A DNA stretch of 64,000 bases from Amycolatopsis bullii. GTDB lineage: Bacteria; Actinomycetota; Actinomycetes; Mycobacteriales; Pseudonocardiaceae. Position 1 is the first letter of the stretch; every line of letters begins with the position of its first letter. Shown piece after piece: positions 8,899 through 18,474 of this stretch. The position numbers and the translations under genes are program-made. The stretch is from the NCBI RefSeq assembly GCF_014654205.1, contig NZ_BNAW01000003.1, positions 248,001-312,000 of the forward strand, written 5' to 3'. The notes under the pieces are model-generated. The model saw only the letters and a program-made list of their open reading frames with translations. It did no database searches and was not told the DNA's origin.

Positions 8899-9064
8899 TC
8901 GCCCACCTCCGCTCAATCTGCTCGGACTCGCTCCGCGCTGCTCAACAAGTTCAATCGCCTCGGCAGCCAGCGCAAGCGCTGCCTGCGCTCGGTTCACTCA
9001 CTTGTAGGCTCTAGCATATGAGCATCCCGGTACTGACCGCGGTGAGCACGCCGAACCCGATGCG

Positions 9065-10395
9065 GGCTGCTGACCGATCAGGTGCCACCGGATTGGACGG
9101 CTCAGTGCCGGTCCCAGCCGTGGGTAGGCCTCCGGCTGCCCGGCGACCGGTCGGTTGAGGCGGGTCTTGTTAGTCGCCTTGATCCGGCGCAGCAGGCCAA
9201 ACCCAACGGCCGGGTGATGCCGAAGACGATCTCGGACTGGCCGTGGGAGTCGACGTAGTTGCTCTCCACGCTCATGGTGTTGCCGTGCCGGACCGCACCC
9301 TCGACCATCGCGTGCACCTCCGAGGCCGACGCCCGCAGCCGCTGGGAGTGCACCACCATCGAGCCGCGTTCCACGTGCCAGTAGATCAGGATGCCGCGGC
9401 CTCCGTAGCGGGAGTGCCACTCGGTGAAGAGGTTCTGATCCCAGGAGCTGAAGTGGGTCGGGCCGGAGGCGACCGTGGTCGACCCAGGCCCCCACAGCGA
9501 CTCCCGCCGCGACGCGAAGGTGGCGTTCGCGATCGCGACGGCGACCTGAGCGGCGGCCTCGCGGGTCACGTAGCGACGCCGGGCGTAGCGCAGCTGTTCC
9601 CTCGCTGTGGGCATGCCCGCCGCCGGCGCTGACCTGGTCCAGGCAACCGGTGCGCAAGCACCGTCTCTTTCACCACGTCGATCAGCGCGACGGTGCCCCA
9701 TCTCCGGCCGACCTCGGCCTTTAGCCGGCGCAGACTCACCGGCTCCGGTGCCGCCTCGTGCTTGGACAAGGTGATCGGCCCGGACGCCCGGTCGGTGACC
9801 TCCAACCGGTCCAGCCCGGGCAACGCATCGTCGAGCTGTTCGGGGGCGGTGGTCATCTCGGTGCACAGCTGGTCGATGAACACAGTCGGGTCCAACGGCT
9901 TGCGCGACTCGCGATAGTGCTCCTGACGGCGCTGGGCGCAGTCGGCCGGCAGATCCTGTTCAGGGTTGCGCCACGCCTCAGCGCCGACCACCCAGATCTC
10001 CTTGCACCGCAACAGCTCCCGCAGCGCCTGGAACGTGGCAACCTCGTACACCATCCGAGCCACCCGTTCCCGTTCCCGTCCCCGGGTGTCGGTGCGATAG
10101 ATCAGGCTTGACCAGTCACCAGAGGTGCCGCGGTGCTCCGGCACCGTCTCCCCGAGCGGGTAGTAGGTCAGGTTCCCCGCTGTCGCGTCCCGGCGGATCA
10201 GCGCCAACGCCTCGATCACCGGCCGGTGCACGGTGTTGTTGCTGCGAAACTCCAGCATATCCAGCAGCGGGACCAGCCCGCGTCGGCAGTGCCCGGGTAG
10301 GAGGCGCGCAGCGTGGTCCGCACGGTGCACGCCTCGTCCCCGCGCCCTTGGTCTTGAACTCGTGTACCAACTGCGGGCGCGCCGTGAGGCGCTGA
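9065..10395 (-). pseudogene. Tn3-family transposase remnant
   Basis: Read across at least two frameshifts, the minus strand encodes the C-terminal part of a Tn3-type TnpA. It includes LDMLEFRSNNTVHRPVIEAL, then SSWDQNLFTEWHSRYGGRG, the catalytic-domain signature MSVESNYVDSHGQSEIVFG, and in another frame RIKATNKTRLNRPVAGQ with PRLGPALSRPIRW. Full TnpA has about 1000 residues; only some 430 remain and both ends are missing. Frame breaks lie near 9600-9660 and 9200. No terminal inverted repeats were recognised. It separates the regulation block from the sugar operon. Confidence 0.85.
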
Positions 10396-10398
10396 TGC

Positions 10399-11031
10399 TC
10401 AGGCGGACTTGAGATACTCGCTACCGCCCTCTCGCCGCAGCTCGGCGTCGAGCTGGACGCACCGGGCGTACTCGGGCAACAGTCCCTGGCGGGCGGCGTC
10501 CTCGAGCGAGATGGCGTCCCGGTCCCGGGGCGAGAGGATCATCTCCAGCCCGTCCGGGATCGGCAGCGCCAATCGAGGGTCCAGCGCCGAGACTGCGAGT
10601 TCGTTCTCGGCGACGTAGCTGCCATTCAGCATGTAGGACATCACCGTATCGTCCTCGAGGGCGATGAAGGCGTGTCCGACCCCCACAGGGAAGTACACCG
10701 ACCGGAACGATTCCTGGTTCATCTCGACGCACTCCCACCGTCCGTAGGTCGGTGAGCCCACGCGCAGATCGACGACGATGTCCAGGGCGCTACCGTGGGC
10801 GCAGCTCACATACTTCGCGACTCCGGGCGGCGTTCGGGTGTAGTGGACCCCGCGGAGCGCCCCGCGCCGGGACCGGCTCTGGTTGGCCTGTCGCACGGGA
10901 AACGTGCCCTGGCCCCGCGCCTGCGCGAGTGCGGGTCCCTGGAACGGTGCCACGAAGAGCCCCCGCTCGTCGGGGTACGACGAGGGCGTGAACTCGAGCG
11001 CACCCTCGACAGCCAGTTCTCGGATCTCCAC
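10399..11031 (-). CDS. dTDP-4-keto-6-deoxyhexose 3,5-epimerase (RmlC-like)
   Basis: 210 residues of the RmlC cupin family: LRGVHYTRTPPGVAKYV (active-site histidine region), DIVVDLRVGSPTYGRWE and YFPVGVGHAFIALEDD. RmlC-type enzymes epimerise C3 and/or C5 of dTDP-4-keto-6-deoxyglucose in deoxysugar pathways. The GTG start at 11031 has AAAGGGAG upstream. It is the last gene of a three-gene minus operon with two sugar aminotransferases, so it probably sets stereochemistry of the cluster's aminosugar. Whether it is a 3-, 5- or 3,5-epimerase cannot be told here. Confidence 0.88.
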   Translation of the reverse strand: MEIRELAVEGALEFTPSSYPDERGLFVAPFQGPALAQARGQGTFPVRQANQSRSRRGALRGVHYTRTPPGVAKYVSCAHGSALDIVVDLRVGSPTYGRWECVEMNQESFRSVYFPVGVGHAFIALEDDTVMSYMLNGSYVAENELAVSALDPRLALPIPDGLEMILSPRDRDAISLEDAARQGLLPEYARCVQLDAELRREGGSEYLKSA

Positions 11032-11058
11032 GTGTCTACTCCCTTTCGTCGAGCCGTC

Positions 11059-12168
11059 TCAGATTCTGCCCAGCACGTCACGAAGGGCGTCGACGGTGCG
11101 GTCCTGGTCGTCGCGCCGCAGCGAAGCAAACATCGGCAGGGAAAAGATCTCGCCCGCGAGTTTCTCCGTTACCGGTAGCGAGCCCTCTCGGTACCCGAGA
11201 TGGGCGAACCCCGTCATCAGGTGAACCGGCCACCGGTAGCTGACGTTCAGCTGAACACCATGCTCCTGCATCGCCGCGATGATCGAATCGCGTGCCGGGT
11301 GCCTCACCACGTAGACGTAGTAGACGTGCTCGTTTCCCTTCACGGTCGACGGCAGCTTCAGCGCGGTATCGCCAAGATCGCGCCCGTAGCGCGCTGCGAC
11401 CGCGCGTCGTTGCTCGATGTAGCGATCCAGCCGGGTGAGCTTCTTCCGCAAGATCTCGGCGTGCACTTCGTCGAGCCGACTGTTGTGCGCCGGCGTCGCG
11501 ACGGTGTGGTAGTCGGACTCCATGCCGTAGAAGCGCAAGCGGCGCAGTGCGCGGTCGGTCTCCTCGTTCGGCGTCAGCACCGCACCGCCGTCGCCGTACG
11601 CACCGAGGACCTTGGTCGGGTAGAACGAGAAGCTGGAGGCATCCCCCCAAGTACCGGCAAGATGTCCATGCTGGCGGGCGCCGTGGGCCTGGGCGCAGTC
11701 CTCGACCACGGCCAGTCCGTGCTCACGGGCGATCGCGCTCACAGCGGCCATGTCGACGCACTGTCCGTAGAGATGGACCGGGACGATCGCCTTGGTCCGA
11801 GCCGTGATCGCAGCACTGATGAGGGTCGTGTCCATCAGGAAGTCATCCTCGCGGACGTCGACGAAGACCGGTGTCGCACCTGTCGACACGATTGCGACAA
11901 CGGTGGGAGCCGCGGTATTGGACACGGTGATGACTTCGTCTCCCGGACCGATGCCCAACGCCTCCAGCGCAAGCTTGATGGCGTTCGTGCCGTTGTCGAC
12001 GCCTACGCAGTGTGCGACGCTATGGTAATCGGCGAACTCCTGCTCGAACATGTGCACGCTCTTGCCCAGGATGAGCTTTCCGGAGCTGAAGACCGTGTCG
12101 ACACACTCGAGTATCTCCTCGCGCTCCTGCTGGTACTCGTCGAGATAGCCCCATACGTGGACCGTCAT
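11059..12168 (-). CDS. Sugar 3-aminotransferase (DegT/DnrJ/EryC1 family)
   Basis: PLP-dependent nucleotide-sugar aminotransferase of about 369 residues. Markers are [13 protein letters not shown], the [19 protein letters not shown] cofactor segment, [20 protein letters not shown] and the Schiff-base lysine in [15 protein letters not shown]. It most resembles the EryCI/DesV/TylB/DnmJ group that aminates C3 of 3-keto-6-deoxy sugars. I prefer the ATG at 12168 because GGAG sits 6 bases upstream; an in-frame ATG at 12180 is possible. It works with the neighbouring epimerase and the N-methyltransferase at 15297 to make a methylated aminosugar (inference). Confidence 0.9.
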   Translation of the reverse strand: MTVHVWGYLDEYQQEREEILECVDTVFSSGKLILGKSVHMFEQEFADYHSVAHCVGVDNGTNAIKLALEALGIGPGDEVITVSNTAAPTVVAIVSTGATPVFVDVREDDFLMDTTLISAAITARTKAIVPVHLYGQCVDMAAVSAIAREHGLAVVEDCAQAHGARQHGHLAGTWGDASSFSFYPTKVLGAYGDGGAVLTPNEETDRALRRLRFYGMESDYHTVATPAHNSRLDEVHAEILRKKLTRLDRYIEQRRAVAARYGRDLGDTALKLPSTVKGNEHVYYVYVVRHPARDSIIAAMQEHGVQLNVSYRWPVHLMTGFAHLGYREGSLPVTEKLAGEIFSLPMFASLRRDDQDRTVDALRDVLGRI

Positions 12169-12204
12169 CGTCAACTCCATTTCTGCTTTCGGTCGCGGGG
12201 CGTC

Positions 12205-13353
12205 TTATCGCGGGTTCGCGGAGGCCGACGACACCGCATTGCGGAACTCCGCGGCAATGCGTTCTACGTCAGCGTCGGTCAGCGCCTGGTGCAGGGGCAG
12301 GCAGAGCGTCCGGTCGACAGCGCGCTCGCCGCGGGGCAGGCTCGCCGTCGATCCGTAAGCCCGGACACGGTGCAGTGCCGGGTAGCGGAAGGTGGTGTAG
12401 ATGCCGCGGTCGAGGAGCGTTTTCGCCACCCGGTCGCGCACCTCGGTCTCCATCTGGACCCAATACAGGTAATAGGACGACCGGTGGTCGGCGGGGAGCG
12501 GCGGGGGAGTGTGAACACCGGTCAAGTCGACGAGTTCGCGGTCGTAGAATTCGGCGACCGCCCTGCGGCGCTTGACGAATGCCTCCACCTTGGGGAGCTG
12601 CACCAGCCCCATCGCCGCCTGCATGTCATTCATGACCGAGCGGCCGGAGAACGACGAGACCTCGAACTCCCACCAGCGCGAGTCGACCAGGGGTGCTTGC
12701 GACAGCCCGCTGAACTGTTCCAGCCCCAGGTACGCCAGCTTCCTGGCGCGCTCGGCCATCTCGGGGTCGCGGGCCCACAGCATGCCACCATCGCCGGTGA
12801 CCAGAATCTTCATGCTGTCGAAGCTCCACAGCCCGATATCGCCCACGGTTCCACACGCCTGCTCGCCTGCGCGCGACGCGACCGAGCAGGCCGAATCCTC
12901 GATGAGCAGGATGCCGCGCTCCCGGCACAGACGGGCGATCTCGACGACATCGCCCGGGTAGCCTCCGTAATGCAGGAGGACCACTGCCCGGGTCCGCGGG
13001 GTCAGTGCTGCCTCGACGTCGTCCACGGTCGGGTTCAGCGTCCGCTCGTCGACATCGCAGAAGACAGGACGCGCACCCGTCGCGGCCACCGCATTGCCCG
13101 CGGCGACGTAGCTGACGGTCGGCAGCACTGCCTCACAGTCCGGGCCGAGGTCGGCGAGCTTCGCAGCGATGAACAGGCCTGCCGTGCACGAACTGATCGA
13201 GGTCACCTGTTCGGCGTCGACATCGAGGTGCCCGGCGAACGCCTGCTCGAAAGCATCCGCCCGAGGACCCTTGCCCAACCAGGACGAGTCGAAGACCTCT
13301 GCGAGCGCGGCAAGTTCGTCCTCGCCCACTGTCGGCTGGAAGATTCTGATCAC
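12205..13353 (-). CDS. Second DegT-family sugar aminotransferase
   Basis: 382 residues, another fold-type I PLP enzyme: SCTAGLFIAAKLADLG, VLPTVSYVAAGNAVA, VLLHYGGYPGDV, LLIEDSACSV and SFDSMKILVTGDGG with the presumed PLP lysine. It is clearly different from its neighbour and closer to nucleotide-sugar 4-aminotransferases (DesI-like and related), though the regiospecificity is a guess. GTG start at 13353 with AGGAGG. It leads the minus operon and is divergent from the exporter operon across a 282-base gap. Confidence 0.85.
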   Translation of the reverse strand: MIRIFQPTVGEDELAALAEVFDSSWLGKGPRADAFEQAFAGHLDVDAEQVTSISSCTAGLFIAAKLADLGPDCEAVLPTVSYVAAGNAVAATGARPVFCDVDERTLNPTVDDVEAALTPRTRAVVLLHYGGYPGDVVEIARLCRERGILLIEDSACSVASRAGEQACGTVGDIGLWSFDSMKILVTGDGGMLWARDPEMAERARKLAYLGLEQFSGLSQAPLVDSRWWEFEVSSFSGRSVMNDMQAAMGLVQLPKVEAFVKRRRAVAEFYDRELVDLTGVHTPPPLPADHRSSYYLYWVQMETEVRDRVAKTLLDRGIYTTFRYPALHRVRAYGSTASLPRGERAVDRTLCLPLHQALTDADVERIAAEFRNAVSSASANPR

Positions 13354-13635
13354 CGAGGCCTCCTGTACTCCGACGTCTCCAGCCGGTGGCTGGTCCTTTT
13401 CGTCTGTGGATAATGAGTATGCAGATCACCGTTGCCCGGGACCAGGCTGCCGTGCACTCGCCGACTATGAGAATCTCACGAAACCGGTGGGATAGGTCCA
13501 GGTTCGGTTCGTGGAATTCTCCGTTTCGCCATCCGATGGACCGTGTTACTCTTTTTAATAAATATTTGAGGGAACGGCCTTTCGGCGTGGCGCGATGCGA
13601 ATCGACCAACGTCCGACACTATCGGAGGAGTACTC
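13354..13635. promoter_or_regulatory. Divergent promoter region of the two sugar operons
   Basis: 282 bases between the divergently read aminotransferase (minus) and exporter (plus). It is noticeably more AT-rich near 13545-13565 (TTTTTAATAAATATTTG), which fits a promoter region. No operator dyad was identified with confidence. Confidence 0.5.
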
Positions 13636-15300
13636 GTGGCCGAAGTAACCCCAAGCGAGCACGGGAAACGAGCGGTATTCGGGCTCGTCATCCTGGCGCT
13701 GCCGACGCTGATGATGGCCATGGATCTCAGCATTCTGTACGTGGCGGTGCCGGCTCTGTCGGTAGATCTCGGTGCAAACTCGACGGAGCAGTTGTGGGCT
13801 CTGGACCTCTACGGTTTCGTGGTCGCCGCACTCCTGATCACCATGGGGAATCTCGGTGATCGCATCGGACGTCGGCGCCTGCTTCTGATCGGGGCGAGCG
13901 CGTTCGCCGTGTTGTCGGCGGTGGCCGCGTACTCGCCGAGCATCGAGGTGCTGATCGCGGCGCGTGGTGTACTCGGCATCGCCGGAGCGACTCTCATGCC
14001 TTCGACGCTGGCGCTCCTCAACAGCCTGTTCACTGACAAGCGGCGCCATGCCATGGCCATCGGCGCCTATATGAGCTGCTTCATGGGCGGTATCGCTCTC
14101 GGCCCGGTCGTCGGCGGCGTCCTGCTCGAGCACTTCTGGTGGGGCTCAACGCTCCTCCTCCCAGTACCTGTGATGGTCCTCCTGGTGGTGGCCGCTCCTT
14201 TCCTGCTGCCCGAGGCGCGGGGCGGCGAGATCCGCGGCCGCATTGACCTGCTCAGCGTCGCACTCTCGCTCGTCGCGATCCTCCCGTTCGTCTACGGCGT
14301 GAAGGAGATCGCCAAGAACGGCCTCACGGGCGTCGCCGTCGTTGCCCTCGTCGTCGGGGTACTCGCGGGCGTGATATTCGTGCGGCGGCAGAGTCGTCTC
14401 GCCGAGCCGCTCCTCGACGTCTCGCTGTTCCGCAACCGGGTCTTCGCCTCGGCAGCGACCCTCATGTTGCTGATGGGGATCATGTCCGGGTACGCCTTCC
14501 TCGTCGCGCTGTACCTCCAATCGGTGGCCGGTTACTCTCCGCTCTCGACGGGCTTGTGGCTGATCGCCCCCACGTTCGCGGGCATGGTCGGGTCCATGCT
14601 GGCCCCGGCGTTCACGCGCCGCATCCCGCCGGGCAAAGTGATCGTTGCGGGCATGATCATCTCGGTGCTCGGGCTCGTCGCGGTGACCCAGGTTGGCCCG
14701 GAGAGCGGCGTGGCCCTGCTCATGTCCGGGTTCATGGTGGCGTCGCTGGGGTCCGGTCCGGCGGGCGCATTGGGAGCCGGGCTCATCATGACTTCGGCTC
14801 CGCCGGAGAAGGCGGGCTCGGCGGCTGCTGTCTCAGAGACCAGTGGCGACTTCGGTGTCTCCCTCGGCATTGCCTTGACAGGCAGCATCGCCGCGGCCAT
14901 TTACCGCAGCGCCTTCAGTGACCCTGTTCCGGGCGTCGACGTCGACGCCGCATCGACCGCACGGGAGAGCGTCGCCGGCGCGATGTCGGTGGCCCAGGGT
15001 ACTCCAGGGCCGGCCGGCGAGGAGCTGGCGCGTAGGGCGGCCGAGGCGTTCACCGATGGGCTCAACGTGGCCGCCGCCTTCGGGGGTGTAGTCGCGCTCG
15101 TTCTCGCAGTCGTCGCGGGCATCTCGCTGCGCCACGTCCCAGCCCACGGGGACGGCAAGGATGGGTCCGACGATGCCGGCACCGCCTCGCCCACGGATAC
15201 GGATGCGTCGGCCGACGACCGCGGCACTATTCGCGACCTCGTGGACGAGCAGGGCATCGACGGCGCTGAAGACACCGAGCACTCGCGGACGAGCCGATGA
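13636..15300 (+). CDS. MFS multidrug exporter (DHA2, 14-span type)
   Basis: 554-residue EmrB/QacA-type drug:H+ antiporter. Visible are the motif GNLGDRIGRRRLLLIGASAF after span 2, VLGIAGATLMPSTLALL, the antiporter motif GGIALGPVVGGVLLE and about 14 hydrophobic spans. The last 50 residues are an acidic soluble tail. The GTG start at 13636 follows GGAGGAG. The stop overlaps the next gene's ATG, so it heads the operon exporter/N-methyltransferase/hydrolase/glycosyltransferase. Product efflux is likely; the same type of pump (SgcB) occurs with enediyne clusters. Confidence 0.9.
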   Translation: MAEVTPSEHGKRAVFGLVILALPTLMMAMDLSILYVAVPALSVDLGANSTEQLWALDLYGFVVAALLITMGNLGDRIGRRRLLLIGASAFAVLSAVAAYSPSIEVLIAARGVLGIAGATLMPSTLALLNSLFTDKRRHAMAIGAYMSCFMGGIALGPVVGGVLLEHFWWGSTLLLPVPVMVLLVVAAPFLLPEARGGEIRGRIDLLSVALSLVAILPFVYGVKEIAKNGLTGVAVVALVVGVLAGVIFVRRQSRLAEPLLDVSLFRNRVFASAATLMLLMGIMSGYAFLVALYLQSVAGYSPLSTGLWLIAPTFAGMVGSMLAPAFTRRIPPGKVIVAGMIISVLGLVAVTQVGPESGVALLMSGFMVASLGSGPAGALGAGLIMTSAPPEKAGSAAAVSETSGDFGVSLGIALTGSIAAAIYRSAFSDPVPGVDVDAASTARESVAGAMSVAQGTPGPAGEELARRAAEAFTDGLNVAAAFGGVVALVLAVVAGISLRHVPAHGDGKDGSDDAGTASPTDTDASADDRGTIRDLVDEQGIDGAEDTEHSRTSR

Positions 15301-16055
15301 CGTACGGAGCCGATTTCGTCGAGATCTACGAGACGGTCTACCAGGCCCGTGGCAAGGACTGGGTGCGTGAAGCCGAGGCGGTCGTCGCGCTCGTGCGCGA
15401 GCGGTATCCGCACGCCGGATCGTTGCTCGACGTGGCCTGCGGGACAGGAGCCCACCTGGAGACGTTCGCACAGCTGGTGGGCGACGTCGAGGGGGTCGAG
15501 CTCTCGGAGCCGATGTTGCGGCGCGCATGGGACCGCTTCCCGTCCCGGGTGCACCGCGGCGACATGCGCAACTTCCGGCTACCGCGCCGGTTCGACGCCG
15601 TCACCTGCCTGTTCCATGCCATTGGGTACGTCGAGAGCCGCGAGGAACTCCATGCGGCGATCCAGGCGATGGCCGACCACTTGGTTCCCGGCGGCGTGCT
15701 CGTCGTCGAGCCCTGGTGGTTCCCCGAAAATTTCCTCGACGGGTACCTCGCCGCCGACTCGGGGCATATCGAGGGGAGTGCAATCGCCCGGGTATCGCAC
15801 ACCTCGAGTCAAGGTCGTCACTCGCGGCTCGAGTCCCGGTACCTCATCGCCCGCGCCGAAGGGATCCGGGAGGTCACCCAGGTCCACGAACTCATGCTCT
15901 TCACCCGGGATGAGTACCTGCAGGCCTTCGAGGAAGCCGGCTGCCCCGCAACGTACTCCGCCGAAGGCATCAACGGGCGGGGCATCTTCGTCGGAGTCAA
16001 GGGTTCCAGCACCGGAACCCAGGCCTTGCGCCAAGGCGAGGGGGAGCCGTCATGA
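15297..16055 (+). CDS. dTDP-aminosugar N-methyltransferase (DesVI/TylM1-like)
   Basis: 252-residue class I SAM methyltransferase starting MTYGADFVEIYETVYQARGK. SAM motif I is LLDVACGTGAHLETF, followed by GVELSEPMLRRAW, RGDMRNFRLPRRFDAVTCLF and a late VVEPWWFPENF. This set is typical of the desosamine/mycaminose N,N-dimethyltransferase group, which methylates the sugar amine while the sugar is dTDP-bound. Start and stop overlap the flanking genes (ATGA on both sides), so translation is coupled. A decayed copy lies at 205-480. Confidence 0.88.
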   Translation: MTYGADFVEIYETVYQARGKDWVREAEAVVALVRERYPHAGSLLDVACGTGAHLETFAQLVGDVEGVELSEPMLRRAWDRFPSRVHRGDMRNFRLPRRFDAVTCLFHAIGYVESREELHAAIQAMADHLVPGGVLVVEPWWFPENFLDGYLAADSGHIEGSAIARVSHTSSQGRHSRLESRYLIARAEGIREVTQVHELMLFTRDEYLQAFEEAGCPATYSAEGINGRGIFVGVKGSSTGTQALRQGEGEPS

Positions 16056-16894
16056 GCACCTTCGGTACAGTGCGCTCCCTGGACGGGACGCGGATCGCGT
16101 ACGAGCGCTTCGGCAGTGGTCCCGCCGTGGTGCTCGTGTGTGGAGCGATGGACGACGGCACCGAGAACGCTCCGCTCGGTCTCGAACTCGCGTCGCGGTT
16201 CACCGTCTACAACTACGCGCGGCGCGGCCGGGGCGACAGCGGGGACGTCGCACCCTACGCCGTTCGCCGCGAGATCGAGGACCTGGCCGCGGTGATCGAC
16301 GAAGCCGGCGGGTCGACCCATGTCTTCGGGGCGTGCTCAGGTGGAGCGCTGGCGTTGGAGGCAGCGGCGGCCGGTGTCGCGATGAACAGGCTGGTCGTCT
16401 ACGACTTGCCCTACGACATGGGTGCGGACGCGGAGGTTCAGCACCGTCGGTACATACAGCGTGTACGGGCCTTGCTCGACGAGGGCCGGAGGGCCGAGGC
16501 ATTCGAGCTCTCGATGCGCACTTGGGGTTCGCCGGAGGAGTCGGTGCGGCGAGCAAGGAAGCATGCGAAGTGGTCACACCTGATCAGTCTGGCTCATACG
16601 CTCCCTTACGACGCCGCCTGCATGGGGACCACCAATCAGCCACCGGCCGAGCGATTCTCACGGATCGGCGTGCCCACGCTCGTGCTCAACGGCAGCGCGT
16701 CGCAGGACCACCCGACAATGAGCGAGCTCCGACCGAACTTCTTTGGTGAGGCGGCCGACGCCGTCGTCGCCTGTGTCCCCTCGGCACAGCGCGGCGTCGT
16801 CGCCGAAGGACCGCACGTCATCGACGCCGAGAAGCTGAAGGGCCCGATCGGCGACTTCCTGCTCGACGAGTCCCCTGCCCGCACAACCATGTGA
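16052..16894 (+). CDS. Alpha/beta-fold hydrolase of unknown substrate
   Basis: 280 residues of the alpha/beta-hydrolase fold: SLDGTRIAYERFGSGPAVVL, the YNYARRGRGDSG strand-turn, a nucleophile elbow FGACSGGALALE (Ser, with Ala in the usual first Gly place), IGVPTLVLNGS and a late histidine in EGPHVID. It sits between the N-methyltransferase and the glycosyltransferase and overlaps its upstream neighbour by 4 bases. The paired decayed copy at 475-1196 keeps the same neighbour, so the two genes travelled together. The substrate is not deducible. Confidence 0.82.
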   Translation: MSTFGTVRSLDGTRIAYERFGSGPAVVLVCGAMDDGTENAPLGLELASRFTVYNYARRGRGDSGDVAPYAVRREIEDLAAVIDEAGGSTHVFGACSGGALALEAAAAGVAMNRLVVYDLPYDMGADAEVQHRRYIQRVRALLDEGRRAEAFELSMRTWGSPEESVRRARKHAKWSHLISLAHTLPYDAACMGTTNQPPAERFSRIGVPTLVLNGSASQDHPTMSELRPNFFGEAADAVVACVPSAQRGVVAEGPHVIDAEKLKGPIGDFLLDESPARTTM

Positions 16895-16905
16895 ATGGAG
16901 AAGCC

Positions 16906-18270
16906 ATGCGTGTCATGATCACGTGCTTTCCGGCGCCCGCTCACTTCTGGCCGCTCGTACCCTACGCGTGGGCGTTGCAGAGCGCGGGTCACGACGTGCG
17001 GGTGGTGGCGCCGTCCGGATTCCCCTCCCCCACCGGCATCATATCCACGGACTTCGCGCAGCGCGTAACCGAGTCCGGCATCGTCGCTGTACCCTGTGGG
17101 CCGCCGACACCGCTGGCGGTACACGATTGCGACGACCCGGACTTCGCCGACGTGCTCCCGAACCCAGAGGAGACCGAGCGATACGTGCGGGCGTTATCCG
17201 TGCACGAGCGCGTCGAGCGTGACATGTGGGACGTCTTCTACCACTACGCGATCCTCGCCATCCGGAACTACCAACCGCCGCGGCCGCGCGAGGACATCGA
17301 CGAGATCGTCGCTTTCGCGAAAGACTGGCGCCCGGATCTCGTGCTGTGGGAGCCGTGGTTCCCCTGCGGCGCGGTCGCAGCCAAGGCGAGCGGAGCGGCC
17401 CATGTCCGTACCCTCATCTCTCCCGACTACACAGCGTGGGCTCACGAGCGGTTCGTGAGCAAGGGACTGCCGAGCATGCTGGCGGAGGCGATGCAACCGC
17501 TGGCCGAGCACCACGGCGTGACGGTCGACGACGAGCTGTTGATGGGGCAGGCGACGCTCGATCCGATCCCCGCGGGCATGCGGCTACCCACCCGGACTCC
17601 CACCGTTCCCGTCCGGTACCTGCCCTACAGCGGCGGGAGCGTGTCCCAGCACTGGTTGCGGGCCGAACCAACGCGACCGCGAGTGGCGATCAGTCTCGGG
17701 GTCTCCGCCCGGGCCGTCGACAAGGGCGACAGCACGGGCCGGATCCCGGCGCTGCTCGAGGCGGTGGACGGGCTGGACGTTGAGGTGATCGCAACCCTCA
17801 ATAAGGACCAGCTCTCCGACCAGGTCGAGACGCTGCCGGACAACGTTCGCGCCATGGACTACGTCCCCTTGTCACAATTGCTGCCGACCTGCTCCGCGCT
17901 GGTCAACCACGGGAGCTTCGGGACCGTCATAGCTGGTATCGCCCATGCCGTACCGCAGATAGTGTGCGACACCGACGAGCCGACGCGGTTCTTCGGCCGC
18001 GCGACCCCCGACGGCGTCGAGTGGGATCGAACGTCGCCCAAACAAGGCTACTCGACCCTCACAGCGAACTACCTGGCCGACCGGGGTGCGGGGAGCCGAC
18101 TCGACCACCAGAAGCAGTCAATCTCCGAGATCCGCTCGATGCTGCGTCGCGTCGTCGAGGACCCCAAAGTGCGCGACGCTGCGCTCCGACTTCGGGAGGA
18201 GGAGTGGGCGTCGACACCGACTCCCGCACAACTCGTGCCGTGGCTCGAGAAACTCGCCCAGGAACGCTGA
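16906..18270 (+). CDS. Glycosyltransferase, GT1/GT-B fold
   Basis: 454-residue macrolide/enediyne-type glycosyltransferase. The N-terminus is MRVMITCFPAPAHFWPLVPY, with the FPAPAHFWPL loop found in antibiotic GTs. The C-domain has RVAISLGVSAR and the nucleotide-sugar-binding run MDYVPLSQLLPTCSALVNHG followed by SFGT. I choose the ATG at 16906 (GGAGAAG upstream); the frame is open from 16891. It most likely transfers the methylated aminosugar made by the genes around it to the polyketide core (inference). No DesVIII-type helper protein is next to it. Confidence 0.88.
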   Translation: MRVMITCFPAPAHFWPLVPYAWALQSAGHDVRVVAPSGFPSPTGIISTDFAQRVTESGIVAVPCGPPTPLAVHDCDDPDFADVLPNPEETERYVRALSVHERVERDMWDVFYHYAILAIRNYQPPRPREDIDEIVAFAKDWRPDLVLWEPWFPCGAVAAKASGAAHVRTLISPDYTAWAHERFVSKGLPSMLAEAMQPLAEHHGVTVDDELLMGQATLDPIPAGMRLPTRTPTVPVRYLPYSGGSVSQHWLRAEPTRPRVAISLGVSARAVDKGDSTGRIPALLEAVDGLDVEVIATLNKDQLSDQVETLPDNVRAMDYVPLSQLLPTCSALVNHGSFGTVIAGIAHAVPQIVCDTDEPTRFFGRATPDGVEWDRTSPKQGYSTLTANYLADRGAGSRLDHQKQSISEIRSMLRRVVEDPKVRDAALRLREEEWASTPTPAQLVPWLEKLAQER

Positions 18271-18306
18271 TTGTGGATCTCGACTCCCAGGAGTGAGTAG
18301 ACATCG

Positions 18307-18474
18307 GTGTCTGGCAGCCCTTGCGGGGCGGGAGAATCGGAGAGTTTTTCAGGCAACGATTCGACTGAAACGCAAGGGCAGCTCGGCGGCGCATTCGGAC
18401 TGGCGCTGCTGGTCACTCTGGCCGTCCGATCAGTGCAAAGTGACGTGACCGCCGGCATTGCACCGCGTTGTTGA
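18307..18474 (+). pseudogene. C-terminal fragment of another MFS exporter
   Basis: A 55-codon open stretch. Its second half, QGQLGGAFGLALLVTLAVRS, looks like the conserved span near the C-terminus of DHA2 drug exporters (QLGGALGxA pattern). No full gene surrounds it, so it is best read as a fragment left after deletion. Confidence 0.4.

Larger units (their letters stand above)
8227..8905. repeat. Direct repeat copy 2 (padR gene plus operators)
   Basis: Second copy of the 680-base segment at 7026-7704. Homology begins at GCGAACGGATT and ends just past the padR start codon, where the sequences diverge (CTCTGC against CCTCCG). The duplication gives both DoxX and the ABC operon an identical regulatory region. 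Confidence 0.85.

Noticed and set aside
11200..13413. Long plus-strand frame of 737 codons over the two aminotransferase genes
   Set aside because: Compositional shadow; both aminotransferases on the minus strand have complete PLP motifs and ribosome sites.
13354..13635. Small plus-strand ORFs in the divergent sugar-operon promoter
   Set aside because: The frame there is open by chance into the exporter region; no start with ribosome site or motif.
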